Source of the DNA: Protaetiibacter mangrovi
GTDB lineage: Bacteria > Actinomycetota > Actinomycetes > Actinomycetales > Microbacteriaceae
Reading direction: 5' to 3'
Length of the DNA: 64,000 nt
NCBI RefSeq assembly: GCF_024752305.1
Contig: NZ_JANTHX010000008.1
Coordinates: forward strand, 393,341-457,340
The translations under genes and the position numbers were made by a program. Numbering within the stretch: position 1 is the first letter of the stretch; every line of letters begins with the position of its first letter. This document shows positions 32,595-41,636 of this stretch, one piece after another. The notes beneath the pieces were generated by a model. It searched no databases, was not told the DNA's origin, and was given only the letters and a program-made list of their open reading frames with translations.

Positions 32595-33886
32595 CCCACG
32601 CCGAGCAGCAGCACGGCCAGTGTGAAGCCGAGCGCGCCGCTGACGGCGAGCACCAGGTCGAGACCGGAGATCGTGATAGCCGCGGTCGGCGCGATCGTGG
32701 CGAGACTCGCGAGGCCGAGCACCGCGGCCGCCGCGGGGCGCACGACGGCGCCGGGCCGCTCGAGGCGGCCGAGCGCGAGCGAGAGCAGGAACAGCAACCC
32801 GAACACGAGCAGGTAGACGAGCGGTCGACTCGCCCACCAGAAGCCACTGCCGGGGGCGGGCGCCGCGCCCGGGATCACGAGGCCGAGTCCCGCGAGGGCG
32901 AGGATCAGCGGCAGGTGCCACAGGTAGATCGTCATGAGCCGCGAGCCGAGCGCGAACACGATGCCGCGCATCGCGCGGGTGCGCATGAGCGCGGTGAGCG
33001 GGGTCTTCAGCAGCTGCAGCAGCGCCGCCTGCCCGAGCCCGAGCACGACGAGGGGCACCGTCGGCGGGTTGAGGTTGGTGAGCATGTCGGCGGAGTACGG
33101 CCCCCACAGGGTGAGCGGCACGAGGCTCGTCCAGCACGCGACGGCGATCAGCAGCAGCTGCCACCCTCGCCGCCGCGCGAAGGCGCCGTCGGCGTACCAG
33201 AATCCGAGCTGCTGCACGAGCGGCCACACGAAGAGCAGGTTGAGGTAGCCCAGCACGCTCATCCCCGCGGGGTCGAGCGGTGCTCCGGGGATCGCGAACT
33301 GCGCGACGTCGACGAGCACCACCGCACCCGCGAGCACCGCGACGGTGGCACGCGGTGCGCGCTCGTGGCGGTCGAGCAGGAACGGCGCCGCGAGCTGGCA
33401 GATCAGGTAGGCGCACAGGAACCAGAGCGGGCTGCCGACGCCCGTCGCCACCGCGTCCAGCAGTCCGGGGTCGACCCCGATGGCCGTCGCGATGCCGAGC
33501 GCGGCGGCGAGGAAGACGAACAGCGGCAGTGCGGGGCGCGCCAGCCGCTGGATCCGGGCGTGCAGGAACGCCCGGTCCGCCTCCGCACGGCCCCGGTCGG
33601 CATCCGCCGCGCGGCTGCGATGACCGCGCAGCGACGTCGCCGTGGCGAATCCGCCGACCACGAAGAACAGCGGCATGACCTGGCCGAACCAGGTCGCGAT
33701 CCAGAACCACGGCTGCTGCTCGAGCGGACGGCTGATCGCGAGGCCGCCGTCGGCGTCCGGTCCGACGCCCACGAACAGCAGGTGCACGACCACGACCAGC
33801 AGCACGCAGAACACGCGCGCGAGGTCGAGGGTCAGGTCGCGGCGGTCGAGGTCGATGCCGCGCCGATCGGGCTGCGCCGTCGTCAC
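32480..33886 (-). CDS. Acyltransferase family 3 membrane protein
   Basis: A 468-aa acyltransferase-3 (OafA/NolL-type) with about ten helices. It begins with RDLTLDLARVFCVLLVVVVH (the R/K-x10-H region), has MPLFFVVGGFATATS and GSPLWFLCAYLICQL, and ends with an unusual lysine/proline/serine-rich tail (KPTSKPASPKPASPKSAAP) encoded by DNA that overlaps the opposite gene. It may O-acetylate a cell-envelope glycan. Start GTG 33886, exactly 6 nt after TACAGT (33898-33893): leaderless; a GTG two codons earlier would touch the -10. Confidence 0.9.
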   Translation of the reverse strand: MTTAQPDRRGIDLDRRDLTLDLARVFCVLLVVVVHLLFVGVGPDADGGLAISRPLEQQPWFWIATWFGQVMPLFFVVGGFATATSLRGHRSRAADADRGRAEADRAFLHARIQRLARPALPLFVFLAAALGIATAIGVDPGLLDAVATGVGSPLWFLCAYLICQLAAPFLLDRHERAPRATVAVLAGAVVLVDVAQFAIPGAPLDPAGMSVLGYLNLLFVWPLVQQLGFWYADGAFARRRGWQLLLIAVACWTSLVPLTLWGPYSADMLTNLNPPTVPLVVLGLGQAALLQLLKTPLTALMRTRAMRGIVFALGSRLMTIYLWHLPLILALAGLGLVIPGAAPAPGSGFWWASRPLVYLLVFGLLFLLSLALGRLERPGAVVRPAAAAVLGLASLATIAPTAAITISGLDLVLAVSGALGFTLAVLLLGVGQKPTSKPASPKPASPKSAAPKPASGSDPASVSDAALS

Positions 33887-33955
33887 CCGCACACTGTAAC
33901 GGCGGGCCCGCTCACCGGGTGCGCGCCACCCCCGCGGCGCTGCCGCCCGGCCGGG

Positions 33956-34177
33956 TCAGCGACGCGCCAGGATGCGCACCGCCGTGTCGAGGTCGTACGA
34001 CTGACCGACCTCGACGGAGGTGTTGAAGATGTCGCCGCGCAGGGTCACGAAGACCAGCCCGGTCTCGAGCACGTATCCCAGCACGCGATTCCCGTCGCGC
34101 ACCCGGTGCACGTCGTCGAGTACCCGCTCGACGTCCAGCTCGGTGATGGTCGCCTGCGATTCGACCGTCAGATGCAT
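33956..34177 (-). CDS. Small hypothetical protein
   Basis: A 73-aa alpha/beta protein (HLTVESQATITELDVERVLD, then LETGLVFVTLRGDIFNTSVEV). No family recognised. AAGGGA lies 8 nt before ATG 34177, and third-position GC is gene-like. Divergent from the M23 peptidase gene across a 337-bp region. Confidence 0.65.
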   Translation of the reverse strand: MHLTVESQATITELDVERVLDDVHRVRDGNRVLGYVLETGLVFVTLRGDIFNTSVEVGQSYDLDTAVRILARR

Positions 34178-34514
34178 GTCCACGTCCCTTCTCGACCACG
34201 CCCTCGTTCGGGGGACACGTCCATTGAACGACTGCACGACCGTGCGAGGCAAGGGAGCAGCCGGGGAGTTGCCCGAGTGTTCCCGGGGTGTTCGCTGTCG
34301 GGAGCGCTCCCACTCGACCGGGAGCGCTCCCACATGATCCGGAGGCGGATGCCAGGCTTCTGCCAGGTAGATGGGTCACGGTAGATGAGGCCCTCGAGCG
34401 GCCCCGGCGTGACCACCTCCGCCGGGTCGATCGCCCGAGATCGGCCAGACCCGAAGATCCGACGGCGCGCCGCAGCGCTCTCCCGCCCCGCGGGACAGAA
34501 CCCGAGAGACCGAC
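34178..34514. other. Long divergent intergenic region
   Basis: 337 bp between the 73-aa gene and the M23 peptidase gene. It holds two identical GGGAGCGCTCCC palindromes (34300-34311 and 34320-34331). No open frame here looks coding. Confidence 0.7.
34300..34331. promoter_or_regulatory. Tandem LacI-type operators
   Basis: Two perfect 12-bp palindromes GGGAGCGCTCCC with centres 20 bp apart (two helical turns). Each is followed by A on the right, matching TGGGAGCGCTCCCA-type sites bound by LacI-family sugar regulators such as CebR in actinobacteria. No lacI-like gene is in the window. Confidence 0.68.
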
Positions 34515-35231
34515 GTGCCCCATCCGCTCCACCCCGCCACGCGCGCATCCGACCTCCGCGCCGCCCACCACCTGCCCCTCGGAATCTTTCGCGGCATCAG
34601 CCGCCGCCGCCTCGCCGTCGGCACGGTCGCGCTCAGCATGGCCCTCATCGTCGTGCACGACCTGCCCGCCTCGGCCACCGCGATCGAGCCGGCCGAGCCG
34701 ACGGTCGTGGGCCAGCAGCTCACCCTGAGCGCCGCCAATCTCGCCCAGTCCGAGGCGGCGCTGCCGCTGCCGACCGAGCGCGACGACATCGCCCTCAGCT
34801 ACTACACGCCCATCCAGTGGCCGGTCGCCCCGACCTCGCCGATCACGAGCCTCTTCGGATACCGGTCGGCACCGTGCGCGGGCTGCTCGACCCAGCACTC
34901 GGGGATCGACTTCACCCCCGGGTACGGCACGGCCATCCACGCGATCGCCGACGGCGTCGTGGTGTCGCGGCCGATGGAGGGCTGGGGCTCCTACGTCGTC
35001 ATCCAGCACGAGATCGACGGCCAGATCGTCTACAGCGGCTACGCGCACATGATCTCGGGCAGCAACGTGCCCGTCGGGACGGTCGTGCACCGCGGCGATG
35101 TGATCGGCCGCGTCGGCAGCACCGGCGAGAGCACCGGGGCCCACCTGCACTTCAGCATCATCGTGGGCGACACCTTCGTCGACCCGCTCAGCTGGATGCG
35201 CACGAAGGTCACGGAGGCGTGGGTGGGGTGA
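34515..35231 (+). CDS. M23 family metallopeptidase (secreted)
   Basis: A 238-aa exported protein. A positively charged N-terminus and hydrophobic stretch (RRRLAVGTVALSMALIVVHD, about 30-50) form a signal or anchor. The LytM/M23 domain (about 105-230) has zinc ligands in HSGIDFTPG (H..D) and GAHLHFSI (HxH), with intact catalytic His in YAHMISGS. It cleaves peptidoglycan stem or cross bridges. Start GTG 34515; a ribosome binding site is weak. Possibly controlled by the tandem operators at 34300-34331. Confidence 0.9.
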   Translation: MPHPLHPATRASDLRAAHHLPLGIFRGISRRRLAVGTVALSMALIVVHDLPASATAIEPAEPTVVGQQLTLSAANLAQSEAALPLPTERDDIALSYYTPIQWPVAPTSPITSLFGYRSAPCAGCSTQHSGIDFTPGYGTAIHAIADGVVVSRPMEGWGSYVVIQHEIDGQIVYSGYAHMISGSNVPVGTVVHRGDVIGRVGSTGESTGAHLHFSIIVGDTFVDPLSWMRTKVTEAWVG

Positions 35232-35259
35232 GCACCGCGCGGGCGCTAGCGTGACAGGC

Positions 35260-35754
35260 GTGTCCGAGATCCTGATCCGCCCGTACGCTCCCGACGACCT
35301 CGCCCCCCTGGTCGCCATCAACGACGCCGCGTACCCCGCGGTGCCGATCACGCCGGCGGATGAGTTCGCGGCGCTCGTGGCGCACAGCGCGCTGGTGCTC
35401 GTCGCCGAGCGCGACGGCGCGGCGGTCGGATTCCTGCTGGCGATGACGCCCGGGCTCGACTACGCGAGCGAGAACTACCGCTGGTTCAGCGCGCGCGGCG
35501 ACGACTTCCTCTACGTCGACCGCATCGTGCTCGGCTCCGACGCGCGCGGGCTCGGAGCGGGGCGCCGGCTGTACCAGCGCGTCTTCGAGGAGGCGCGTGC
35601 CCGCGGGGCGGCCGAGGTCACCTGCGAGGTCAACGTGCAGCCGCCGAACCCCGAGTCGCTCGCCTTCCACGCGCGCCTCGGATTCCACGAGCTCGCGCAG
35701 CAGCCCACCAAGGGCGGCGAGGTCGTCGTGGCGCTGCTGGCCCGGCCGCTCTAG
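35260..35754 (+). CDS. GNAT family N-acetyltransferase
   Basis: A 164-aa GNAT acetyltransferase. It has ILIRPYAPDDLAPLVAINDA, LYVDRIVLGSDARGLGAGRR (acetyl-CoA loop RGLGAG) and the C-terminal EVNVQPPNPESLAFHARLGF. The GTG at 35260 is 7 nt after TAGCGT (35247-35252), a leaderless arrangement, rather than the GTG three codons earlier. Substrate unknown. Confidence 0.9.
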   Translation: MSEILIRPYAPDDLAPLVAINDAAYPAVPITPADEFAALVAHSALVLVAERDGAAVGFLLAMTPGLDYASENYRWFSARGDDFLYVDRIVLGSDARGLGAGRRLYQRVFEEARARGAAEVTCEVNVQPPNPESLAFHARLGFHELAQQPTKGGEVVVALLARPL

Positions 35755-35759
35755 CCGGG

Positions 35760-37124
35760 TCAGTCCTCGCGAGGCCGATCGCCGGTCGAGTCGTCGAGCA
35801 GGTCCTGGAGGGCGCGGTCGACGTCGTCCTCCTCCGGCTCGTCGCCCGTGAGCCGCGCGATGAGCAGCGTCGGGTCGTCGATGTCGAGGTCGGTCGGCAG
35901 GATGTCGGGGTGCGCCCAGAGCGCGTCGCGTCCGGCGGCTCCCGCGGCATCCGTGACGGCCTGCCACATCGCGGCGGCCTCGCGGAGGCGCCGCGGGCGC
36001 AGCTCGAGGCCGACGAGGCTCGCGAAGGCCGACTCCGCCGGCCCGCCCGCGGCCCGGCGGCGGCGCACCGTCTCGGCGATGGCCTCCGACTTCGGGAGCC
36101 GTCCGCTCGCCTCGGCCGTCACCACGTCGACCCAGCCCTCGATGAGCGCGAGGGTCGTCTCGAGGCGGCGCAGCGCCGCGAGCTGCTCGTCGGTCTTCGG
36201 CGGGATGAGCTTGCCGCTCGTCATCGCCTCGCGCAGCGCCTCCGGGTTCTGCGGGTCGAAGTCGGCCGCCAGCTCCTCGAGGGGGCCGGTGTCGATGCGG
36301 ATGCCGCGCGCGTAGTCGGTGATCTGGCTGAAGAGGTGCAGCCGCAGCCACTTCGCGTGCCGGAACAGCCGGGCGTGGGCGAGCTCGCGCACGGCCAAGT
36401 AGAGGCGAACCTCGTCGACCGGGATCTCGAGGCCGCGCGCGAAGTCGTCGACGTTCTGCGGAACGAGCGCCGCCTGGCGCTGCTCGCCGTCGAGCAGGGG
36501 GATGCCGACGTCGCCGCCCGACACCACCTCCTGGGCGAGCTGGCCGACCACCTGGCCGAGCTGCATCGCGAACAGCGTGCCGCCCACGTTGCGCATGAGG
36601 CGCCCCGCGTCGCCGAGCATGCCCGTGAGCTCCTCGGGGGCCTGCTCCTCGAGCACGTCCGTGAGGGCGGTCGCGATCGAGTTCGCGACCGGTTCCGCGA
36701 GCTGGGTCCAGACCGGCATCGTCGCCTCGGCCCAGCCTGCGCGGGTGAGCAGGGTCGGCTCGGTCGTGAGGCTCGCGATGTCGGTTGCCTCGTCGAGCCA
36801 CAGCGCCGCCACGTGCAGAGCCTGCTCGAGCGCCGACACCTCGGCCGGGGTCGAGGTCACCGCCGACCGCGCCGCGAGCGCCGTCGCCTGCTCCTTCGCG
36901 AGCGACCAGTTGATGCCGTCTCCGGAGTTCTGCAGTGCCTGCTGCAGCTGCCCGATGAGACGCTGCACGAGCTCCGGGTCGGCGGGGAGCCCCGCGGCGC
37001 TCGCGAGCTGCGCGGGATCGAGGTCGGTGTCGCCGGCCAGGAAGTCGCGCAGCATGTCGCGGAACTCCTCTCCGGGATCCTTGTCCGACCCGTCGGAGAA
37101 GGGATCGCGGGGCTCGTCTGCCAT
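35760..37124 (-). CDS. Zinc-dependent metalloprotease-like protein (DUF2342)
   Basis: A 454-aa protein of the actinobacterial DUF2342 family annotated as putative zinc-dependent metalloproteases. It has LLTRAGWAEATMPVWTQLAE, GGTLFAMQLGQVVGQLAQEV and LAVRELAHARLFRHAKWLR, and an acidic C-terminal tail. A canonical HExxH is not present, so activity is unproven. ATG 37124 lies 7 nt after TAGCGT: leaderless. Divergent from the YlbL-type protease gene. Confidence 0.88.
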   Translation of the reverse strand: MADEPRDPFSDGSDKDPGEEFRDMLRDFLAGDTDLDPAQLASAAGLPADPELVQRLIGQLQQALQNSGDGINWSLAKEQATALAARSAVTSTPAEVSALEQALHVAALWLDEATDIASLTTEPTLLTRAGWAEATMPVWTQLAEPVANSIATALTDVLEEQAPEELTGMLGDAGRLMRNVGGTLFAMQLGQVVGQLAQEVVSGGDVGIPLLDGEQRQAALVPQNVDDFARGLEIPVDEVRLYLAVRELAHARLFRHAKWLRLHLFSQITDYARGIRIDTGPLEELAADFDPQNPEALREAMTSGKLIPPKTDEQLAALRRLETTLALIEGWVDVVTAEASGRLPKSEAIAETVRRRRAAGGPAESAFASLVGLELRPRRLREAAAMWQAVTDAAGAAGRDALWAHPDILPTDLDIDDPTLLIARLTGDEPEEDDVDRALQDLLDDSTGDRPRED

Positions 37125-37172
37125 GCCGCCCACGCTAGTCGCCCCTCCCAGGGCGCCACCGGGAAATTGTCC

Positions 37173-37214
37173 TAGGCTGACGGCGTCTCGGCTGCGCCCG
37201 CAGCGAACACGGAG
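37173..37214 (+). promoter_or_regulatory. Promoter and ribosome binding site of the YlbL-type protease gene
   Basis: TAGGCT at 37173-37178 is a good -10. GGAGGA at 37211-37216 decides the GTG start at 37221. Confidence 0.55.
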
Positions 37215-37220
37215 GAACTG

Positions 37221-38312
37221 GTGACGACAGGCGCGGACCGCGGACCCGATTCTCGGCGTCAGCTGGTCGGTCAGGGCCTCCTGATCGTCGCCATCCTGGC
37301 GGCGCTGCTGCTCGCCATCTCGCCGGCGCCGTACGTGGTCGAGCGGCCCGGGCCGGTGTACGACACGCTCGGCACCACCGAGGTCGACGGCGAGGAGGTC
37401 CCCGTGCTCCAGGTGGACGGCGCCGAGAGCTACCCGACCGACGGTCGACTCGACCTGCTCACCGTGTACCTCGACGGGTCGCACGAGAACCCGCTCGACT
37501 GGTTCGACGTGGTCGGCGCCTGGCTCGACCCCCGCCGCGCGATCGTGCCGATCGACGCGGTCTACCCGGCCGGGCAGACCCAGGACGAGGCCGATCAGGA
37601 GAGCGCGCTCGACATGCGCACCTCGCAGCAGTCGGCCACCGCGGCGGCGCTCGGCGAGCTCGGCGTCGCGTACGAGTCGACGGTCGTGGTCGCCGCGGTC
37701 TCGGCGGGCGACCCCGCCGACGGGATGCTCGAGATCGGCGACGAGATCCTCACGGTGGACGGCGAGGCGGTCGCGAGCGACTCCGAGCTGCGGGCGGCGA
37801 TCGCGGATGCGGGGGTCGGAGCCACCGTCTCGTTCGGCATCCGGCGAGACGGCGCGGAGCAGACCGTCGCCGTCACCACGGTCGCGCGGTCCGCGACCGA
37901 CGACTCCCCCATGGTGGGGATCGTGCCGGGCGAGGACTACGCCTTCCCGTTCGACGTCACCATCAACCTGCAGGACGTCGGCGGTCCGAGCGCCGGCATG
38001 ATGTTCGCGCTCGGCATCTACGACACGCTCACCCCCGGCGCCCTGACGGGCGGCGCGCACATCGCAGGCACCGGCACGATCGACGCCGCGGGCGACGTCG
38101 GGGCGATCGGCGGCATCCGCCAGAAGATGTACGGCGCGCGCGACGCGGGTGCCGACTGGTTCCTCGCGCCGCGCGACAACTGCGGTGAGGTCGTCGGGCA
38201 CATCCCGGACGGACTGCAGGTGTTCGCGGTCGACGATCTCGACCAGGCGATCGACGTGGTCACGGCGATCGGCGCGGGCGCCTCGACCGCCGACCTCGCC
38301 CGCTGCGGCTGA
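37221..38312 (+). CDS. YlbL family membrane-anchored Lon-like protease with PDZ domain
   Basis: A 363-aa protein. One N-terminal membrane anchor (about 18-37, GLLIVAILAALLLAISPAPY) is followed by an extracytoplasmic region, a PDZ domain (about 155-225, VSAGDPADGMLEIGDEIL) and a Lon-type S16 domain. The catalytic dyad is Ser257 (GGPSAGMMF) and Lys302 (IRQKMYGA). It degrades or processes proteins at the cell surface, ATP-independently. Start GTG 37221 with GGAGGA upstream. It sits just upstream of the UPF0182 gene, a pairing common in actinobacteria. Confidence 0.93.
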   Translation: MTTGADRGPDSRRQLVGQGLLIVAILAALLLAISPAPYVVERPGPVYDTLGTTEVDGEEVPVLQVDGAESYPTDGRLDLLTVYLDGSHENPLDWFDVVGAWLDPRRAIVPIDAVYPAGQTQDEADQESALDMRTSQQSATAAALGELGVAYESTVVVAAVSAGDPADGMLEIGDEILTVDGEAVASDSELRAAIADAGVGATVSFGIRRDGAEQTVAVTTVARSATDDSPMVGIVPGEDYAFPFDVTINLQDVGGPSAGMMFALGIYDTLTPGALTGGAHIAGTGTIDAAGDVGAIGGIRQKMYGARDAGADWFLAPRDNCGEVVGHIPDGLQVFAVDDLDQAIDVVTAIGAGASTADLARCG

Positions 38313-38406
38313 GTCTTCGCCCAGAGCGTCCACGGCGGGAGCCGCATAGGATGGTGCGGAGCCGCCGGGGTCCTTCCGCCCCCGCTGACCCGCAGGAGCG
38401 CCACCC

Positions 38407-41310
38407 GTGACATCCGCCAGCAGCACCGCCGACACCCGTTCCCGAGGGCGCAGCACGATCGCGATCGTCATCGCGATCCTCGCGGTGCTCGTCGTCGGCT
38501 TCCTCGCCTTCGCCTACCTGTACGCCGATGTGCTCTGGTTCGACCAGCTCGGCTACCTCTCCGTGCTCACCACGCAGTGGTGGGCGATGGCGGTGATGTT
38601 CCTCGTCGGGTTCGCGGCGATGGCGATCGCCATGTGGGCGAGCATCTACATCGCGTTCCGCTCGCGGCCGCTCTACCAGAAGCTCAACTCGCAGCTCGAC
38701 CGCTATCAGCAGGTGATCGAGCCCCTGCGACGTCTGGCGATGATCGGCATCCCGGTGCTGCTCGGCCTCTTCGTGGGCGTCTCGACCGCGGCCCGCTGGA
38801 CGACGGTGCTGCAGTACCTGAACCGCACCGAGTTCGGCACCACCGACCCGCAGTTCGGCTTCGACGTCTCGTTCTTCGTCTACGAGCTGCCCTTCTACCG
38901 CGGCATCGTCGCCTACGCCTCGGCGATCGTGCTGATCTCGGGCATCGCGGCGATCGCGACGCACTACCTCTACGGCGGCATCCGCATCAACGGCCGCGAG
39001 GTGCGCGTGACGCGCGCCGCGCGGATCCAGATCGCGATCACCGCGGCCGTCTACGTCGCGCTGCAGGCGGTGAGCATCTGGCTCGACCAGTACGCCACCC
39101 TCACCGACGACACCGGCGCCGTGACGGGCGCGACCTACACGGATGTGAACGCCGGCATCCCGGGTCGCGCGATCCTCGCGGGCATCGCGGCGTTCGTCGC
39201 GGTGCTGTTCGTGGTGACCGCGGCGATCGGGCGGTGGCGCCTGCCGCTCATCGGCACCGCGCTGCTCATCGTCTCGGCGCTCGTGATCGGCACCATCTAC
39301 CCGGCGATCGTGCAGCGCTTCACCGTCGACCCGAACGCGAAGCAGCTCGAGGCGGAGTACATCCAGCGCTCGCTCGACGCCACCCGGGCCGGATACAACC
39401 TGCAGAACATCGACGTCGTCAACTACGACGCGGTGACGACCGCCACCGCCGGTCAGCTGCGGGAGGACGCCCAGACCACCGCGAGCATCCGCATCCTCGA
39501 CCCCGCGATCGTGAGCCCCACCTTCCGGCAGCTCGAGCGGGTCAAGCAGTACTACCAGTTCCAGACCCACCTCGACGTCGACCGCTACGACGTGAACGGT
39601 TCGACCCAGGACACCGTGATCGCGGTGCGCGAGCTCAACCAGGCGGGCCAGAGCAACCAGAGCTGGTACAACAACACGCTCGTCTACACCCACGGCTACG
39701 GCGTCGTGGCGGCGTACGGCAACAAGCGCGCCGCGGACGGCACGCCCGAGTTCCTCGAGTCGGGCATCCCGTCGACGGGCGAGCTGGGGGAGTACGAGCC
39801 CCGCGTCTACTTCGGCGAGAACTCGCCCGAGTACTCCATCGTGGGCGCGCCGAAGGACTCGACCCCGATCGAGATCGACTACCCGCGGGGCGGCGACCAG
39901 AGCGACGCCAACGCCGCGACGTTCACCTTCGACGGCGACGGCGGGCCGGTGCTCGACGACGTCGTGAAGAAGCTCGTCTACGCCCTCAAGTTCCAGTCGG
40001 CCGACCTGCTGCTCTCGGACGCGGTCACCTCCGACTCGCAGATCCTCTACAACCGCGACCCGCTGGAGCGCGTGCAGAAGGTGGCGCCGTACCTGACGCT
40101 CGACACCGACACCTACCCGGCCGTCGTCGACGGGCGCCTGGTGTGGATCGTCGACGGCTACACGACGACCGCCGACTACCCCTACTCGAGCATCCAGCAG
40201 CTCTCGTCGATGATCGCCGACACCGACACCCCGAGCCCCGACTACCCGCTCGACGACATCAACTACATCCGCAACTCGGTGAAGGCCACGGTCGACGCGT
40301 ACGACGGTCACGTGACCCTGTACGCGTGGGACACCGAGGACCCGCTGCTGAAGACCTGGCAGAAGATCTTCCCCACGACTCTGAAGTCGGCCTCGGAAAT
40401 GAGCGACGAGCTCACGGCGCACGTGCGCTACCCCGCCGACCTGTTCAAGGCGCAGCGCGCGATCCTGCAGACCTACCACGTCGACGACGCCGGAACGTTC
40501 TACTCGGGCGACGACGCGTGGGCCACGCCGAACGACCCGACCGGGTCGACCTCGTCGCCGACGACGCAGCCGCCGTACTACCTGACGATGCAGATGCCGG
40601 ATGCGGATACGCCGTCGTTCTCGATCTACTCCACCTACATCCCGCAGAAGCAGGCGACGGATGCCGGGCAGAGCGTGCTCACCGGCTACCTCTCGGCGAA
40701 CGCGGATGCGGGGCCCGACTACGGCAAGCTGACCCTGCTCACCCTGCCGACCCAGGACACGGTGCCCGGGCCCGGCCAGGTGCAGTCGAACTTCAACTCG
40801 AACGCGCGTGTCGCGTCGGAGCTCAACCTGCTCAACCAGCAGGGCAGCAAGGTGACGCTCGGCAACCTGCTGACGGTGCCCGTCGGCGGCGGCCTGCTCT
40901 ACGTGCAGCCGGTCTACGTCGCCTCGACGGGTGAGACCAGCTACCCGCTGCTGCGCAAGGTGCTCGTGGCGTTCGGCGACCAGGTGGCCTTCGAGGACAC
41001 CCTCGACGAGGCGCTCGACGCGATCTTCGGCGGCGACTCGGGTGCCAACGGCGGCGACGCCGGCGCCGAGGGCGGCGGCACCGACACCGGCGGCGACACG
41101 GGAGGCACCGACACCGGTGGCGACACGGGCGGCGACACCGGTTCGGGTTCGACGGTCGACGACGCCGCGCTGCAGCAGGCGCTGAAGGACTACCAGCAGG
41201 CGCTCGCCGACCGCACCGCCGCCTACGCCGAGGGCGACCTGGTCGCGGCGGCGGAGGCCGACCAGCGGATGCAGACCGCCGTGGAGGCTGCGATCGCCGC
41301 GGCGGGCTGA
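38407..41310 (+). CDS. UPF0182 family multi-pass membrane protein
   Basis: A 967-aa protein of the UPF0182 family. About seven helices are in the first ~320 residues (GFLAFAYLYADVLWFDQLGY, TTQWWAMAVMFLVGFAAMAI). A large extracytoplasmic domain follows, with RVKQYYQFQTHLDVDRY and WYNNTLVYTHGYGVVAAYG, then a C-terminal low-complexity TGGDTGG/TDTGG linker (about 880-915) and a helical tail. Function unknown. AGGAG precedes GTG 38407. Follows the YlbL-type gene at a 94-nt gap with its own leader. Confidence 0.93.
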   Translation: MTSASSTADTRSRGRSTIAIVIAILAVLVVGFLAFAYLYADVLWFDQLGYLSVLTTQWWAMAVMFLVGFAAMAIAMWASIYIAFRSRPLYQKLNSQLDRYQQVIEPLRRLAMIGIPVLLGLFVGVSTAARWTTVLQYLNRTEFGTTDPQFGFDVSFFVYELPFYRGIVAYASAIVLISGIAAIATHYLYGGIRINGREVRVTRAARIQIAITAAVYVALQAVSIWLDQYATLTDDTGAVTGATYTDVNAGIPGRAILAGIAAFVAVLFVVTAAIGRWRLPLIGTALLIVSALVIGTIYPAIVQRFTVDPNAKQLEAEYIQRSLDATRAGYNLQNIDVVNYDAVTTATAGQLREDAQTTASIRILDPAIVSPTFRQLERVKQYYQFQTHLDVDRYDVNGSTQDTVIAVRELNQAGQSNQSWYNNTLVYTHGYGVVAAYGNKRAADGTPEFLESGIPSTGELGEYEPRVYFGENSPEYSIVGAPKDSTPIEIDYPRGGDQSDANAATFTFDGDGGPVLDDVVKKLVYALKFQSADLLLSDAVTSDSQILYNRDPLERVQKVAPYLTLDTDTYPAVVDGRLVWIVDGYTTTADYPYSSIQQLSSMIADTDTPSPDYPLDDINYIRNSVKATVDAYDGHVTLYAWDTEDPLLKTWQKIFPTTLKSASEMSDELTAHVRYPADLFKAQRAILQTYHVDDAGTFYSGDDAWATPNDPTGSTSSPTTQPPYYLTMQMPDADTPSFSIYSTYIPQKQATDAGQSVLTGYLSANADAGPDYGKLTLLTLPTQDTVPGPGQVQSNFNSNARVASELNLLNQQGSKVTLGNLLTVPVGGGLLYVQPVYVASTGETSYPLLRKVLVAFGDQVAFEDTLDEALDAIFGGDSGANGGDAGAEGGGTDTGGDTGGTDTGGDTGGDTGSGSTVDDAALQQALKDYQQALADRTAAYAEGDLVAAAEADQRMQTAVEAAIAAAG

Positions 41311-41344
41311 TCGACCGGTGGTCCGCGACCGCTCCGCTTCCGTG

Positions 41345-41350
41345 CTAGGC
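41345..41350 (+). promoter_or_regulatory. -10 element of the initiator tRNA gene
   Basis: TAGGCT, 13 nt before the mature tRNA 5' end. The same hexamer is used at several protein genes here. Confidence 0.55.
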
Positions 41351-41363
41351 TCATTCCTTGTGC

Positions 41364-41437
41364 CGCGGGGTGGAGCAGTTCGGTAGCTCGCTGGGCTCAT
41401 AACCCAGAGGTCGCAGGTTCAAATCCTGTCCCCGCAA
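41364..41437 (+). tRNA. tRNA-Met (initiator, anticodon CAT)
   Basis: 74 nt without encoded CCA. The acceptor stem CGCGGGG/CCCCGCA leaves the C1 x A72 mismatch typical of bacterial initiator tRNAs. The anticodon stem has three consecutive G-C pairs (GGGctCATaaCCC; anticodon 41398-41400). The T-arm GCAGGTTCAAATCCTGT is intact. CGA follows the discriminator A, so CCA is added post-transcriptionally. Confidence 0.96.
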
Positions 41438-41479
41438 CGAAATGAAGAAGGGTCGCCCGTCAGGGCGGCCCTTCTTCGT
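41420..41479 (+). repeat. 60-bp direct repeat, copy A (tRNA 3' end plus terminator)
   Basis: Covers the T-loop, acceptor 3' strand and following terminator. It is identical to 41577-41636, 157 bp away. Such duplication of a tRNA 3' end is how integrative-element attachment sites look, but nothing but 97 bp lies between. Confidence 0.95.
41445..41476 (+). terminator. Intrinsic terminator of the tRNA
   Basis: AAGAAGGGTCGCCC (41445-41458), loop GTCA, GGGCGGCCCTTCTT (41463-41476): a 14-bp stem with one G-U pair, followed by CGTTT. Confidence 0.85.
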
Positions 41480-41571
41480 TTGCTTGCGACGAGTGGATCT
41501 GCACCTGCGAGCAGGTGGGCCTACGCCGCCGAGGGGCCCCTGGCGCGCGCAGCGCGTCTGGGGGAGGCGGT

Positions 41572-41636
41572 GGGGACAAATCCTGTCCCCGCAACGAAAT
41601 GAAGAAGGGTCGCCCGTCAGGGCGGCCCTTCTTCGT
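41572..41636. repeat. 60-bp direct repeat, copy B, with terminator
   Basis: 41577-41636 repeats the tRNA 3' end and terminator exactly. The terminator stem here (41602-41633) lies directly against the stop of the leftward VOC gene and can serve it. A separate 7-bp hairpin GGGGACA/TGTCCCC (41572-41590) has replaced the T-arm. Confidence 0.93.

Noticed and set aside
41480-41576. A second tRNA in the gap between the 60-bp repeats
   Set aside because: No acceptor 5' strand or anticodon arm can be folded; the T-arm has become a plain hairpin.
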